Part shown: positions 53,883 through 63,249 of the stretch, one piece after another
Numbering within the stretch: the stretch's first letter is position 1
Layout: each line of letters starts with the position of its first letter
Source: Bartonella sp. CM31XJBT
Lineage (GTDB): Bacteria > Pseudomonadota > Alphaproteobacteria > Rhizobiales > Rhizobiaceae
Reading direction: 5' to 3'
Length of the DNA stretch: 64,000 nt
Assembly (NCBI RefSeq): GCF_028618555.1
Contig: NZ_JAQITD010000007.1
Coordinates: 1 to 64,000, forward strand
Notes under the pieces: model-generated
The model's input: the letters and a program-made list of their open reading frames with translations, nothing else
What the model was told of the DNA's origin: nothing
Database searches by the model: none
Made by a program: the position numbers and the translations under genes

Positions 53883-54459
53883 TTATAAATTGATTGATTG
53901 GGTTGCTTCAGTCACTTCTTCCAACTGCTGAATCTTCTTTTTCAATCGATGGGTTAAAATTTCACGAAGGATCACAACAACAGGGATCGTTGCAAAAATA
54001 CATACCGATAAAAAAAACCAGAAAAGCAAGAGAATGGCAAGATATTCAAATCTGCTCTCATCTACCTCAGCAGCTATCCCTTTAGAGAAAATCACATAGA
54101 CATAAGCTTTGAAAAACATAATGATGAAAGAGAGGCATGCGTGGAGGATATAATCTTTGCGTGAAAAAGCGAGCCATTTTTTTTAACGAATAGGAACTTA
54201 TCTGTGTTTCTAGTGCTAAGTTTTGCGGCACTCTCTCTTTTTCTTTTCCGCTTTTTTCAAAGAAACAAAAACGCTGTGGATGTTCTTTCATCAAACGTCT
54301 TTGTTTTTTCACTCTGTAATAGAGCCTCAAACGCTTGATTAAAGAATAATAAGGCGCCACAATAATCATATTCACAAAAATGGCAAAAACTGTAACTGCA
54401 TTTAGAAGAAAATATCCAACCGGCAGAAACAAAATAAAAAACGCGATCTCACCCCTCAT
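53883..54459 (-). pseudogene. S-M fusion gene with a poly-A frameshift
   Basis: S part: MRGEIAFFILFLPVGYFLLN, IIVAPYYSLIKRLRLYYRVK. Then QISSYSLKK meets a run of eight A (T on plus, about 54178-54185), after which the M part continues one frame over: WLAFSRKDYILHACLSFIIM, FFKAYVYVIFSKG, FWFFLSVCIFATIPVVVILR, EILTHRLKKKIQQLEEV. The joined length is about 191 residues, like other fusions. The A run suggests slippage, so it may be phase-variable rather than dead. Confidence 0.65.
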
Positions 54460-54492
54460 GTGTATAACCTCATTGATTAATCTCTTGCTGCT

Positions 54493-54843
54493 TTATTTTT
54501 TTTTTAGTTTTTTCTTTATTTTTTCCAATTTACGCTCTTTAAAACGACAAATGCCCCACAAAATAGGAAGGGGTGTGAGAAGACAAAACCATATCAACAC
54601 TGGTAAGAGAAAAATAAGAGAACCAATTCCTTCCCATCTTGTCCATTGCAACGGCTGTACCAGAGATTTTGCACCCGCAGAAACTTCTAAAGCCATCATG
54701 ATAAGGCATGTACAAAACATGATAAAAAAGCGGCACCCTATTATTTTACACCTTCCCACCCCTTTACGCCTTTCCACTGAAGACACCATAAATTTTCTAA
54801 ATGAAAAGAAAGACTCTTCAAATGTTGCTTTTTTCTCCTGCAT
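54493..54843 (-). CDS. Divergent M-type membrane protein
   Basis: 116 residues: ATFEESFFSFRKFMVSSVER, TM CRFFIMFCTCLIMMALEV, TM GSLIFLLPVLIWFCLLTPLP, then a very basic tail FKERKLEKIKKKLKKK. M layout with little sequence identity to the others. GAGGGGAACA before ATG. Confidence 0.6.
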   Translation of the reverse strand: MQEKKATFEESFFSFRKFMVSSVERRKGVGRCKIIGCRFFIMFCTCLIMMALEVSAGAKSLVQPLQWTRWEGIGSLIFLLPVLIWFCLLTPLPILWGICRFKERKLEKIKKKLKKK

Positions 54844-54931
54844 TGTTCCCCTCTGCTTTTACGCTTCGCGCTTTTTACGCTCTATTTTTAGGTTTAAGCT
54901 CTTTTTAACTTATCTAAACTCTTTATTTTTC

Positions 54932-56083
54932 TCAATAAATTTTTTCCTCAACCCTAATTTCTACATCCATATATTCTAACTCCCCATCCTTTATGTAAAG
55001 AATATGAGGACGATAGTTTTTTCCATCAACTTCACAAATCGCGTCCTTTTCGTAAACAAAATATCCCTGTTGCCTTAATTCTTCTCTTTTTTCCTCGATC
55101 AATTTTTCATAAGAATCTCTTCTTCTATTGCACAAATTGGGATCTGTAGCTCTAAAACATTCATAGCTTTCTACCTCCATGGAAAAATCCTTTGCCGCCT
55201 GTTGAAGCAAATCGTAACTGGGTTGCTTTGTCTTTTCTACCGCTTGAGCGATCACCATTGCGCGTTCCAGATGCTCCTCTTCGATGCTTGTTTCAAAGCC
55301 CAGCTTCTCACCTTCCATAAAGCTTTTCTGATAAGAGTGTAAAGTTTCAACATCGCCCATCAAAGCCAGAGCTGCAAGATAACGCAGGGAATAAGAAGCC
55401 AACCGAGGGACCACAGTTTTGTTTTCCCAAGGCAGGATTCTATATTGAGAGTGAAGCATCTTGCCAAGATCAACCTCAGTCATTGCCTTTTCTAAAGCTT
55501 TCTCGAGTGCACGACGTAAACATCCAACGCTTACCTTTTCTTCAAAAATTTCCACCCCCTTCACATCAAAACTCAATTCAAGAGCAATCAAGCCTCCAGA
55601 ATTATAAGGGTCTATCGTTTGGCAAGCCGCCGCATGGATACCAGAAACCACCGCAATTGCACAATCAAATCGCGGATACCCCTTCTCAGCATTATAAAGA
55701 AACTGCACTTCACGATCTGGTAAATAATAGGTGGCCAAATGATCCCCTTTTCCCTCAATTTCCACCTTCCACCCCAAACTCTTTAAAAGCGCCGTTGCAC
55801 TTTCCATCGTTAAGATTTCTTCATCAGAAAGAGAAAACTCTTTTTCCTCAGATAACGGCTTAATCATCGGCGTTTCTCCACTAGACGGCTCAAAAGCGAC
55901 AGGTTGTTCAAGCACGCGGCTTAATTCTTTTGTCACTTGGCAATACAGTCTCACCCGCTTGAAAGTAGAGTAATACAATGCCCAAATAAACATCACGCAC
56001 ACAGCAGAAAGCAGCGTGAAAAGCGTCAAGCCCACACCCCACGAGAGTACAACAACAATATCCATCATTTTAATATCTATCAT
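54932..56083 (-). CDS. L-type protein of the M/S/L family, copy L2
   Basis: 383 residues. TM at about 10-33 (VVVLSWGVGLTLFTLLSAVC), S tail ALYYSTFKRVRLYCQVTKEL, then the L domain: ESATALLKSLGWKVEIEGKG, YYLPDREVQFLYNAEKGYP, IHAAACQTIDPYNSG, VEIFEEKVSVGCLRRALEKA, MGDVETLHSYQKSFMEGEKL, LERAMVIAQAVEK, NLCNRRRDSYEKLIEEKREE, ILYIKDGELEYMDVEI. The conserved blocks between L1 and L2 cover the whole domain, so it is under constraint. It starts 13 bp after an M gene. Confidence 0.75.
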   Translation of the reverse strand: MIDIKMMDIVVVLSWGVGLTLFTLLSAVCVMFIWALYYSTFKRVRLYCQVTKELSRVLEQPVAFEPSSGETPMIKPLSEEKEFSLSDEEILTMESATALLKSLGWKVEIEGKGDHLATYYLPDREVQFLYNAEKGYPRFDCAIAVVSGIHAAACQTIDPYNSGGLIALELSFDVKGVEIFEEKVSVGCLRRALEKALEKAMTEVDLGKMLHSQYRILPWENKTVVPRLASYSLRYLAALALMGDVETLHSYQKSFMEGEKLGFETSIEEEHLERAMVIAQAVEKTKQPSYDLLQQAAKDFSMEVESYECFRATDPNLCNRRRDSYEKLIEEKREELRQQGYFVYEKDAICEVDGKNYRPHILYIKDGELEYMDVEIRVEEKIY

Positions 56084-56096
56084 TTTCCCTGCCCCT

Positions 56097-56462
56097 TCAT
56101 GCGCTGTTTTGTTGAGAAGCGGTTTTTCTCCGCTTCCAGATTGCTTGCTCCAACATATCGATCTTTTCTTTCAACAGAACCGTGAAAATGATACGAACCA
56201 CAAAGGCAACAGGGATGAACAAAAAAATAAACCATGATATAAGCTGCATGATTAACGAGAGAGCTGCCACGACATCCCCTTCCCACTCCGCCAACTTCCA
56301 CCCAAGCAACATGGGTACGAAGCGAAGAGCCATTCTTAAAGCTGCCACAATGAAAGCAATACAAAAGATGACTTTATAATTTTTGCGTGTCAGAAACGCT
56401 TCTTCAAGCGCAAAAGACCGTAATTCCTCATCCAATGATACATTTTTTCCATTGCCCCTCAT
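56097..56462 (-). CDS. M-type membrane protein (M2)
   Basis: 121 residues: LDEELRSFALEEAFLTRKNY, KVIFCIAFIVAALRMALRFV, then WFIFLFIPVAFVVRIIFTVL, LKEKIDMLEQAIWKRRKTA. It forms a pair with L2. Confidence 0.75.
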   Translation of the reverse strand: MRGNGKNVSLDEELRSFALEEAFLTRKNYKVIFCIAFIVAALRMALRFVPMLLGWKLAEWEGDVVAALSLIMQLISWFIFLFIPVAFVVRIIFTVLLKEKIDMLEQAIWKRRKTASQQNSA

Positions 56463-56693
56463 TTTTTATCCCTCATTTGTTTCAATTTTCAAGCCATTTT
56501 CATGAACCGAAGCTTTCGTCCTCACAATGAATGAGGGTTCATCAATATCAAGCGCTTGTATCCCTCATCTTTTATAAAGACAATATCAAGGGTGCATTTT
56601 TTTTCCATCACCTTCAAACATCGCACGAATAGAAGGTCTCTCCTACAACGCATGAGAATATATAAAGACCAGTATTCATTTTCTGCCCTCCCT

Positions 56694-57059
56694 TCACGCG
56701 CTGTTTTGTTGAGAAGCGGTTTTTCTTCGCTGCCAGATTTCTTGATCCAACATATCGATCTTTTTTTTCAACAAACGCGTAAAGATGATACGGACCACAA
56801 AGGCAACAGGAATGAGTACAAAAATTAAATCTAATATAACCTGCACGATGCAAAAGAGAACTGTTATAACATCCCCTTCCCACCCCGCCAACTTCCACTC
56901 AAGCCACATGAGTAAGAAGAGAAGAGCCGTTCTTAAAGCTGCCACAATGAAAGCAATACAAAAGATGACTTTATAATTTTTGCTTGTCAAAAACGCTTCT
57001 TCAAGCGAAAAAGACCGTGGTTCTTTATCCAATGGTGAATTTTTTCCATTGCCCCTCAT
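56694..57059 (-). CDS. M-type membrane protein (M3)
   Basis: 121 residues, near-identical ends to M2 with a changed middle (LLFLLMWLEWKLAGWEGDVI, LDLIFVLIPVAFVVRIIFTR). Part of a 597-bp tandem duplication. A degenerate end of an L gene (YIKDG-like codons with stops) follows at about 56520-56640. Confidence 0.73.
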   Translation of the reverse strand: MRGNGKNSPLDKEPRSFSLEEAFLTSKNYKVIFCIAFIVAALRTALLFLLMWLEWKLAGWEGDVITVLFCIVQVILDLIFVLIPVAFVVRIIFTRLLKKKIDMLDQEIWQRRKTASQQNSA

Positions 57060-57290
57060 TTTTTATCCCTCATTTGTTTCAATTTCTAAGCCATTTTCAT
57101 GAACCGAAGCTTTCGTCCTCACAATGAATGAGAGTTCATCAATATCAAGCGCTTGTATCCTTCATCTTTTATAAAGACAATATCAAGAGTGCATTTTTTT
57201 TCCATCACCTTCAAACATCGCACGAATAGAAGGTCTCTCCTACAACGCATGAGAATATATAAAGACCAGTATTCATTTTCTGCCCGCCCT

Positions 57291-57647
57291 TCACGCGCTG
57301 TTTTGTTGGTAAGCGGTTTTTCTTCGCTGCCAGATTTCTTGATCCAACTTATCGATCTTTTTTTTCAACAAACGCGTAAAGATGATACGGACCACAAAGG
57401 CAACAGGAATGAGCACAAAAAGAAGCATTGATATAAAACCCAATATTAATGTTAAAATGAACAGGATATAATTCGACCACTCTGTCAAATCCCACTCAAA
57501 AAATATAACGAGTGCCACTTTAAAAGCGGTAATAATGAAAGCAATGCAAAAGATGACTTTATAATTTTTGCTTGTCAAAAACGCTTCTTCAAGCGAAAAA
57601 GACCGTAACTCTTCATACAATGGTGCATTTTTTCCATTGCCCCTCAT
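57291..57647 (-). CDS. M-type membrane protein (M4)
   Basis: 118 residues. It shares its first 40 and last 40 residues with M3, but the segment between the TMs differs (VIFFEWDLTEWSNYILFILT, LILGFISMLLFVLIPVAFVV). Followed by the same L-tail debris at about 57115-57240. Confidence 0.73.
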   Translation of the reverse strand: MRGNGKNAPLYEELRSFSLEEAFLTSKNYKVIFCIAFIITAFKVALVIFFEWDLTEWSNYILFILTLILGFISMLLFVLIPVAFVVRIIFTRLLKKKIDKLDQEIWQRRKTAYQQNSA

Positions 57648-57799
57648 TTTTTATCCCTCATTTGTTTCAATTTTCAAGCCATTTTCATGAACCGAAGCTT
57701 TCGTCCTCACAATGGATGAGGGTTCATCAATATCAAGCGTTTGTATCCCTCATCTTTTATAAAGACAATATCAGGGGTGCTTTTTTTTCATCAACTTCA

Positions 57800-58920
57800 A
57801 ACATCATGTTTTTATTTCCCCACAATATATTCTCTGCTGTCTTAAGGCTTCTCTTTTCTCGTCGATCAAATTTTCATAAAAATATCTTCTTCTATTGCAC
57901 AAATTTGGGTCTCTGACTCTAAAATTCTAAGTGCTCTTTTTATTTTCAGGAAGATAAGCTGCTTTCCAAAGAAGAAGCAAACGAGTGCAAGAAAATCGTA
58001 ACGAAGTTGCTTTGTCTTTATGACGATTTGAATCATCAACAACAAAACCGGCCCAAATTGATTTTTTCGATATTTTTTTCAAAGCCAAAACTTTCATCTT
58101 CCATAAAGCTTTTATGAGAAAGCTGCCAAATGTTAACATCAGCAAGCAATGTCAAAGCCCCAAGGGTGTGCAAGTAAAGAAGAAGCCACTTGAGAGATAG
58201 AACAATTTCCTTTCCCCAAGGTGGTGCCCCCATATTGAAAGCCCAAACACGCGGCCAAGATCACCCTCAGTCCCAGATCAACCTCAGTCATCGCCTTATC
58301 TCAAGCTTCCTCAAGCACACGACGTAAACGCCCTACGCTTACCTTTTCCTCAAAAATTTTCAATCTCTTTTCCTTAAAACCCACCCCTTTGCCTCAATGC
58401 CTCGTTGTCAATCTGGCACCCCCCCAAAATGATAAAGCCCCAAAATGATAAGGATTAATTATTTGGCAAGCCGCCGCATGAATACCAGCGTCTCTCACAA
58501 TTCCATAACCAAATTGCACAAAACCTTTTTCATCCAGAGAGAGAGAAACTGTCCTTAGCGGTCTCGTAAATAAATAACGGTCTCGTAAATAAATAGATAT
58601 CTCTCTTTTCTTTCAATTTCCCCCCTCCACCCCAAGCTCTTTAAAAGCACTATTACACTTTCCATAGAGCAAAACGTCTTGATCAAAAACTTAAGCTTTT
58701 GGCGCGTCTTCTCTATGCGTCTTGCCTCTCCACCTGCAAGAAAATGGGCTCTTCTTCCCCAAACACCAGAATATCTTTTGCTTCAAGTATCGATTTTTCG
58801 CTCTCAATATCGCTTGGTAAGACAGATTTTTATGCTTGATAAAAGAAAATAAGTTACAAGATTTTCACTCTTTAAGAAAACACCAACAGCAAGTAAAATC
58901 CAAGAGCAGCCCCTCTTCAC
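57800..58920 (-). pseudogene. Decayed L-type gene, left copy
   Basis: Pieces in several frames match L1/L2: AVGVFLKSENLVTYFLLSSI, SMESVIVLLKSLG-like, IHAAACQIINPYHFG, KIFEEKVSVGRLRRVLEEA, MGAPPWGKE, LGALTLLADVNIWQLSHKSF and RVRDPNLCNRRRYFYENLID. No continuous frame. Confidence 0.7.
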
Positions 58921-59139
58921 TTTCCCCTTAAAAGCTCACAAGAATCCCCACTCAAGCAAGAATCCCCACTCAAGCAAGAGCACCTCTCAAGCAAAAGCAC
59001 CTCTCAAGCAAAAGCACCAATTCTTTAAAAAACACGACACAAATATAAAAAAGCATAAAACGAGAAGTACACCCATGCACCTTAATGAACAAGTCAAAAG
59101 CAAGGCTCAACAAAAGCCTCTCTTCACTTTTTCCCCTCG
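58921..59139. other. Spacer with short repeats
   Basis: CACTCAAGCAAGAATCCC and CTCTCAAGCAAAAGCAC units repeat near 58950-59010. The stretch recurs in the right copy at about 62520-62690. Confidence 0.6.
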
Positions 59140-59435
59140 CTCATTTTCCCCTCGCTCATTTTCCCCTCGCTCACTTTCCCTCGCTCACTTTCCCTCGCTC
59201 ACTTTCCCTCGCTCACTTTCCCTCGCTCACTTTCCCTCGCTCACTTTCCCTCGCTCACTTTCCCTCGCTCACTTTCCCTCGCTCATTTTTCTCTCGCTCA
59301 CTTTCCCTCGCTCACTTTCCCCTCGCTCACTTTCCCTCGCTCATTTTTCTCTCGCTCACTTTCCCTCGCTCATTTTCCCCTCGCTCACTTTCCCCTCGCT
59401 CACTTTCCCTTCGCTCACTTTCCCCTCGCTCACAT
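59140..59435. repeat. 14/15-bp VNTR (CCCTCGCTCACTTTC)
   Basis: About twenty units, a mixture of 14-bp (CCCTCGCTCACTTT) and 15-bp (CCCCTCGCTCACTTT) forms. On the minus strand the 15-bp units encode VSEGK and form the C-terminus of the M gene at 59356. The right copy at 62700-62745 has only three units. Confidence 0.92.
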
Positions 59436-59730
59436 CGTATAATATGACGGGAGCTCCTTTCTGCTCAACCTCTTCTTCTAATTGCCGTATCATTTTGTTC
59501 AACTGACGGGTCACGATAAAACGCATAATAAAAACAATCGGTAAGAATAAAAAAGTACAGGCAAGCATCCATGCTAGTGGCTCGAATACGACAAGAGAAA
59601 CAAAGTCCTCCCCTCTCCATATCTTAACGACAGCAGTTATAACTATTGGAGCAGTCACTATAACCGTAGAAAGATAGAATATTTTTTTATAGTCTTGCCA
59701 AACAAGAGAAAGCTGTTTTTTATCAAACAT
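59356..59730 (-). CDS. M-type membrane protein with SEGKV repeat tail (M5)
   Basis: 124 residues: MFDKKQLSLVWQDYKKIFYL, TM STVIVTAPIVITAVVKIW, TM MLACTFLFLPIVFIMRFI, tail VTRQLNKMIRQLEEEVEQKG, then about five VSEGK repeats. The reading frame ends where a 14-bp unit shifts it to a TGA. It follows the S gene by 12 bp. Confidence 0.75.
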   Translation of the reverse strand: MFDKKQLSLVWQDYKKIFYLSTVIVTAPIVITAVVKIWRGEDFVSLVVFEPLAWMLACTFLFLPIVFIMRFIVTRQLNKMIRQLEEEVEQKGAPVILYDVSEGKVSEGKVSEGKVSEGKMSEGK

Positions 59731-59742
59731 TCTGCTGCTTTT

Positions 59743-59940
59743 TTATTTTGGGGAGATCTGTTTTAAGGCAATATCGCGTTCACTCAGCACGCATTTCAGT
59801 TCCTTTTTCACGCGGCAATACAACCGCGCACGCTTGATAAACAGGTAATAAATGACAACGATTGGCACCCATATTAAAACACTTAAGAGCGTAAAGAACA
59901 GGAAAGAAATGGCTATTAATGTTATAAGACTACTCGTCAT
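59743..59940 (-). CDS. S-type small membrane protein (S5)
   Basis: 65 residues: MTSSLITLIAISFLFFTLLS, VLIWVPIVVIYYLFIKRARL, YCRVKKELKCVLSERDIALK. ATG 59940 has AAGGGGG upstream. It overlaps the end of the S-M gene by about 11 bases, indicating coupled translation. Confidence 0.73.
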   Translation of the reverse strand: MTSSLITLIAISFLFFTLLSVLIWVPIVVIYYLFIKRARLYCRVKKELKCVLSERDIALKQISPK

Positions 59941-60487
59941 TTTGTCCCCCTTCCACATTCTGCATACGCATTGCCTGATCGCGTTGTTGTATCGCTTCTT
60001 CCAATTGTTGAAGTATTTTGTTCAATTTTCTCGTTAACTTTATGCACATGATCCCAATGATCGGAAAAAAGAGAAGAACCCCTAACCATATAAGGCTCAA
60101 CAGCTGCATGATAAAGGCAACATTATCATTTTTCCACCATACAAAATTTGCGATAGAGAAAGCAGATTGCAAAACAGAAAAGAGAATAAGGATAAAAAAG
60201 ATTATTTTACATTCTTTTGAATAAAAAGGCAGAGATTCTTTGAAGTTAAGAAAGCGCATTTTCGCATCAAGGGTCTTATGGGCGAGATTGTGTCTTTTCA
60301 TTTCTCCCCGATCATTGCGCAATTGTTGTATGGCTTGCTTTTGTTGCGTCGTACTCTTTTTCAAGCCTTGAGCGAGTTTAAAAGATAACCTGATATATTT
60401 GATCAACAGGTAAGGAAGCCTAACAATGACCATAACCATTAAAATGGCAATGACGATGCCCCCTAAAAAAGCTAAATGTTGCATCAT
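59930..60487 (-). CDS. S-M fusion membrane protein
   Basis: 185 residues. S part: LAFLGGIVIAILMVMVIVRL, PYLLIKYIRLSFKLAQGLKK, coiled linker QKQAIQQLRNDRGEMKRHNL. M part: MRFLNFKESLPFYSKECKII, FFILILFSVLQSAFSIANFV, VLLFFPIIGIMCIKLTRKLN, KILQQLEEAIQQRDQAM. Confidence 0.75.
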   Translation of the reverse strand: MMQHLAFLGGIVIAILMVMVIVRLPYLLIKYIRLSFKLAQGLKKSTTQQKQAIQQLRNDRGEMKRHNLAHKTLDAKMRFLNFKESLPFYSKECKIIFFILILFSVLQSAFSIANFVWWKNDNVAFIMQLLSLIWLGVLLFFPIIGIMCIKLTRKLNKILQQLEEAIQQRDQAMRMQNVEGGQNDE

Positions 60488-60544
60488 AATGCTCCCTTTT
60501 TTTCCCTATCGTATTGATGTGAAATCATCATTTTTATTCTCTTC

Positions 60545-61093
60545 TCAAGCAAATGTTTCTAATTCCTTTACTGTTTCTTGCACGCCATACTGAAGGAAAC
60601 TATGGAGAATTAAAATGACAGGTAAAGAAACAACAATACATGCCCAGACCCAAAACAGCAGTTTCATGACAAAATCAATAATGTGAAGCACTATAGGCGC
60701 GTAATTGTGCAAAAAAACCGCAGATTTTGGAAGAAAAGCTGAAAAAACGACAAAACCTGTGCAAAGTGCAACCATAACGAAGGCGATAGAAAAGATCATA
60801 AAATAATCTTTTTTTGAGAGAAGCAAAGATTCTTGAAAAGAAAAGGCACGCAACTGTGTTGTAAGAACTGTCCTCTGTCCTCTACCCTCTACCTGATAAT
60901 GCCCTAAATTCTGCGCTGCACCCTTTTTTAATTTTCGCTGCGTCACCAATAACAAGATTGTCCGTTTTATCAACGAATAATAAAGTGCAACGATTGTCAC
61001 CACGGTAGAAAGGAATACCATAAAAATTGCAGAACAAATAAAAATTGTCGTCCCTACGGCAGTCAACATTCCAATGATTAAAGAAGCGGTCAC
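60545..61093 (-). CDS. S-M fusion membrane protein
   Basis: 182 residues. S part: TIFICSAIFMVFLSTVVTIV, ALYYSLIKRTILLLVTQRKL. M part: QLRAFSFQESLLLSKKDYFM, IFSIAFVMVALCTGFVVFSA, WACIVVSLPVILILHSFLQY, GVQETVKELETFA. Confidence 0.74.
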   Translation of the reverse strand: MTASLIIGMLTAVGTTIFICSAIFMVFLSTVVTIVALYYSLIKRTILLLVTQRKLKKGAAQNLGHYQVEGRGQRTVLTTQLRAFSFQESLLLSKKDYFMIFSIAFVMVALCTGFVVFSAFLPKSAVFLHNYAPIVLHIIDFVMKLLFWVWACIVVSLPVILILHSFLQYGVQETVKELETFA

Positions 61094-61101
61094 TTTCCCC
61101 C

Positions 61102-61620
61102 CTATTGTCTTCTGTTAAGAGATTGGTTGTCTAGCTGTTGCTGCTCTGGCAAGGTTTCCCATTGTAGCATCATTTCCTTCACATCCCGTTTAAATACGGC
61201 GTTAAAGACAAAAAAGAGCGGACAAAAACCAAAAAGAACGCCAAAAATCATTTGCGGTAAGAGACATAAAAAAGCCCAAACACTATTCCACCCCGCATCA
61301 AGAACATGCTGAATTATAGGATTTTGGAAAGGGTGTTTAAGACTTTCCTGAAGTCTTTCCTGAAGACTTTCTTGTTTCATTTGTCCCAGTGCTTGGAGCT
61401 GTTCTTTGGATATAACGTGAAAAAATTCCAAAGGATCCATATAGGCAGACGCGGAAAAAAGCACCAACAAGAGGATAGCCAAACAACAAATGATGATATA
61501 ATCGCTTGTTGAAAGCATCATCCATTTTTTGAAAGTTGCCGATTGATTCAACACTGGCTGTGATACAAAAGCCTTATCTCCCTTATGGGCAAATTGGTGT
61601 TGTGATTTATCTTCGATCAT
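61102..61620 (-). CDS. Long M-type membrane protein
   Basis: 172 residues: FKKWMMLSTSDYIIICCLAI, LLLVLFSASAYMDPLEFFHV, then an insert with MKQESLQERLQESLKHPFQN between the TMs, TM WAFLCLLPQMIFGVLFGFCP, LFFVFNAVFKRDVKEMMLQW. The 20 bp to the next gene include CAATAGGGGGG. First gene of this sub-array. Confidence 0.68.
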   Translation of the reverse strand: MIEDKSQHQFAHKGDKAFVSQPVLNQSATFKKWMMLSTSDYIIICCLAILLLVLFSASAYMDPLEFFHVISKEQLQALGQMKQESLQERLQESLKHPFQNPIIQHVLDAGWNSVWAFLCLLPQMIFGVLFGFCPLFFVFNAVFKRDVKEMMLQWETLPEQQQLDNQSLNRRQ

Positions 61621-61796
61621 ACGGATACTCCCCCACTTCTAAAATTCCCACTCTTCAATATTTGATAGCACGCCACCAGCGCGGTAAATTCGCTTAGCAC
61701 CCTTCTCAGAGTAATGCAAGCACTATAAATCCCCTCTACGTATTTTATTCATTTGCCCTATACGCGCTTATACATGAAGCACTATACGTGAGGCGC

Positions 61797-62507
61797 TTAC
61801 AAGCCAAAACACCCCTTTCCCCAAGGTGGTGCCCCCATATTGAAAGCCAAGCACGCTGCCAAGATCACCCTCAGTCCCAGATCAACCTCAGTCATTGCCT
61901 CATCTAAAGCTTCCTCAAGCACACGACGTAAACGCCCTACGCTTACCTTTTCCTCAAAAATTTTCAATCTCTTTTCCTTAAAACCCACCCCTTTGCCTCA
62001 ATGCCTCGTTGTCAATCTGGCCCCCCCAAAATGATAAAGCCCCAAAATGATAAGGATTAATTATTTGGCAAGCCGCCGCATGAATACCAGCGTCTCTCAC
62101 AATTCCATAACCAAATTGCACAAAACCTTTTTCATCCAGAGAGAGAGAGAAACTGTCCTTAGCGGTCTCGTAAATAAATAGATGTCCCTCTTTTCTTTCA
62201 ATTTTCCCCCTCCACCCCAAGCTCTTTAAAAGCACTATTACACTTTCCATGGAGCAAAACGTCTTGATCAAAAACTTAAAGCTTTTGGCGCGTCTTCTTT
62301 ATGCGTCTTACCTCTCCACCTGCAAAAAAATGGGCTCTTCTTCCCCAAACACCAGAATATCTTTTGCTTTAAGTATAGATTTTTCGCTCTCAATATCGCT
62401 TGGTAAAACACATTTTTATGCTTGATAAAAAGACAATAAGTTACAAGATTTTCTCTCTTTAAGAAAACACCAACAGCAAGTAAAATCCAAGAGCAGCCCC
62501 TCTTCAC
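61797..62507 (-). pseudogene. Decayed L-type gene, right copy
   Basis: Near-identical to 58220-58900: SWILLAVGVFLKRENLVTYC, ESVIVLLKSLGWRGKIERKE, IHAAACQIINPYHFGALSFW, KIFEEKVSVGRLRRVLEEAL in different frames. The part matching 57800-58200 is missing. 61621-61796 is spacer. Confidence 0.7.
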
Positions 62508-62699
62508 TTTCCCCTTAAAAGCTCACAAGAATCCCACTCAAACAAAAGTACCACTCAAGCAAGAGCACCTCTCAAGCAAAAGCACCAATTCTTTAAAAAA
62601 CACGACACAAATATAAAAAAGCATAAAACGAGAAGTACACCCATGCACCTTAATGAACAAGTCAAAAGCAAGGCTCAACAAAAGCCTCTCTTCACTTTT

Positions 62700-62745
62700 T
62701 CCCCTCGCTCACTTTCCCTCGCTCACTTTCCCCTCGCTCACATCG
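62700..62745. repeat. Short copy of the 14/15-bp VNTR
   Basis: Three CCCTCGCTCACTTT-type units at the position equivalent to 59140-59435. Confidence 0.85.
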
Positions 62746-63038
62746 TATAATATGACGGGAGCTCCTTTCTGCTCAACCTCTTCTTCTAATTGCCGTATCA
62801 TTTTGTTCAACTGACGGGTCACGATAAAACGCATAATAAAAACAATCGGTAAGAATAAAAAAACACAGGCAAGCATCCATGCTAGTGGCTCGAATACGAC
62901 AAGAGAAACAAAGTCCTGCCCTCTCCATATTTTAACGACAACAGTTATAACTATTGGAGCAGTCGCCATGACCGTAGAAAGATAGAATATTTTTTTATAG
63001 TCTTGCCAAACAAGAGAAAGCTGTTTTTTATCAAACAT
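62709..63038 (-). CDS. M-type membrane protein (M6), duplicate of M5
   Basis: 109 residues, differing from M5 in a handful of positions (ATAPIVITVVVKIWRGQDF, LACVFLFLPIVFIMRFIVTR) and ending after two SEGK repeats. Confidence 0.75.
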   Translation of the reverse strand: MFDKKQLSLVWQDYKKIFYLSTVMATAPIVITVVVKIWRGQDFVSLVVFEPLAWMLACVFLFLPIVFIMRFIVTRQLNKMIRQLEEEVEQKGAPVILYDVSEGKVSEGK

Positions 63039-63050
63039 TCTGCTGCTTTT

Positions 63051-63248
63051 TTATTTTTGGGAGATCTGTTTTAAGGCAATATCGCGTTCATTCAGCACGC
63101 ATTTCAGTTCCTTTTTCACGCGACAATAAAGCCTCGCACGCTTGATAAACAAGTAACAAATTGTCCAAACTGGCACCCACAATAAAATATTTACGATCAT
63201 ATATAACAGGAAAGAAATGGCTATTAATGTTATAAGACTACCCGTCAT
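63051..63248 (-). CDS. S-type small membrane protein (S6), duplicate of S5
   Basis: 65 residues: MTGSLITLIAISFLLYMIVN, ILLWVPVWTICYLFIKRARL, YCRVKKELKCVLNERDIALK. The second half of the TM has changed from S5 while the basic tail is identical. GGAGG before ATG 63248, one base after the stop of the S-M gene. Confidence 0.73.
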   Translation of the reverse strand: MTGSLITLIAISFLLYMIVNILLWVPVWTICYLFIKRARLYCRVKKELKCVLNERDIALKQISQK

Positions 63249-63249
63249 T

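Noticed and set aside
59075-59506. 143- and 120-codon plus-strand frames full of SLAHFP repeats
   Set aside because: VNTR translation on the strand opposite the M gene; no homology or ribosome site.
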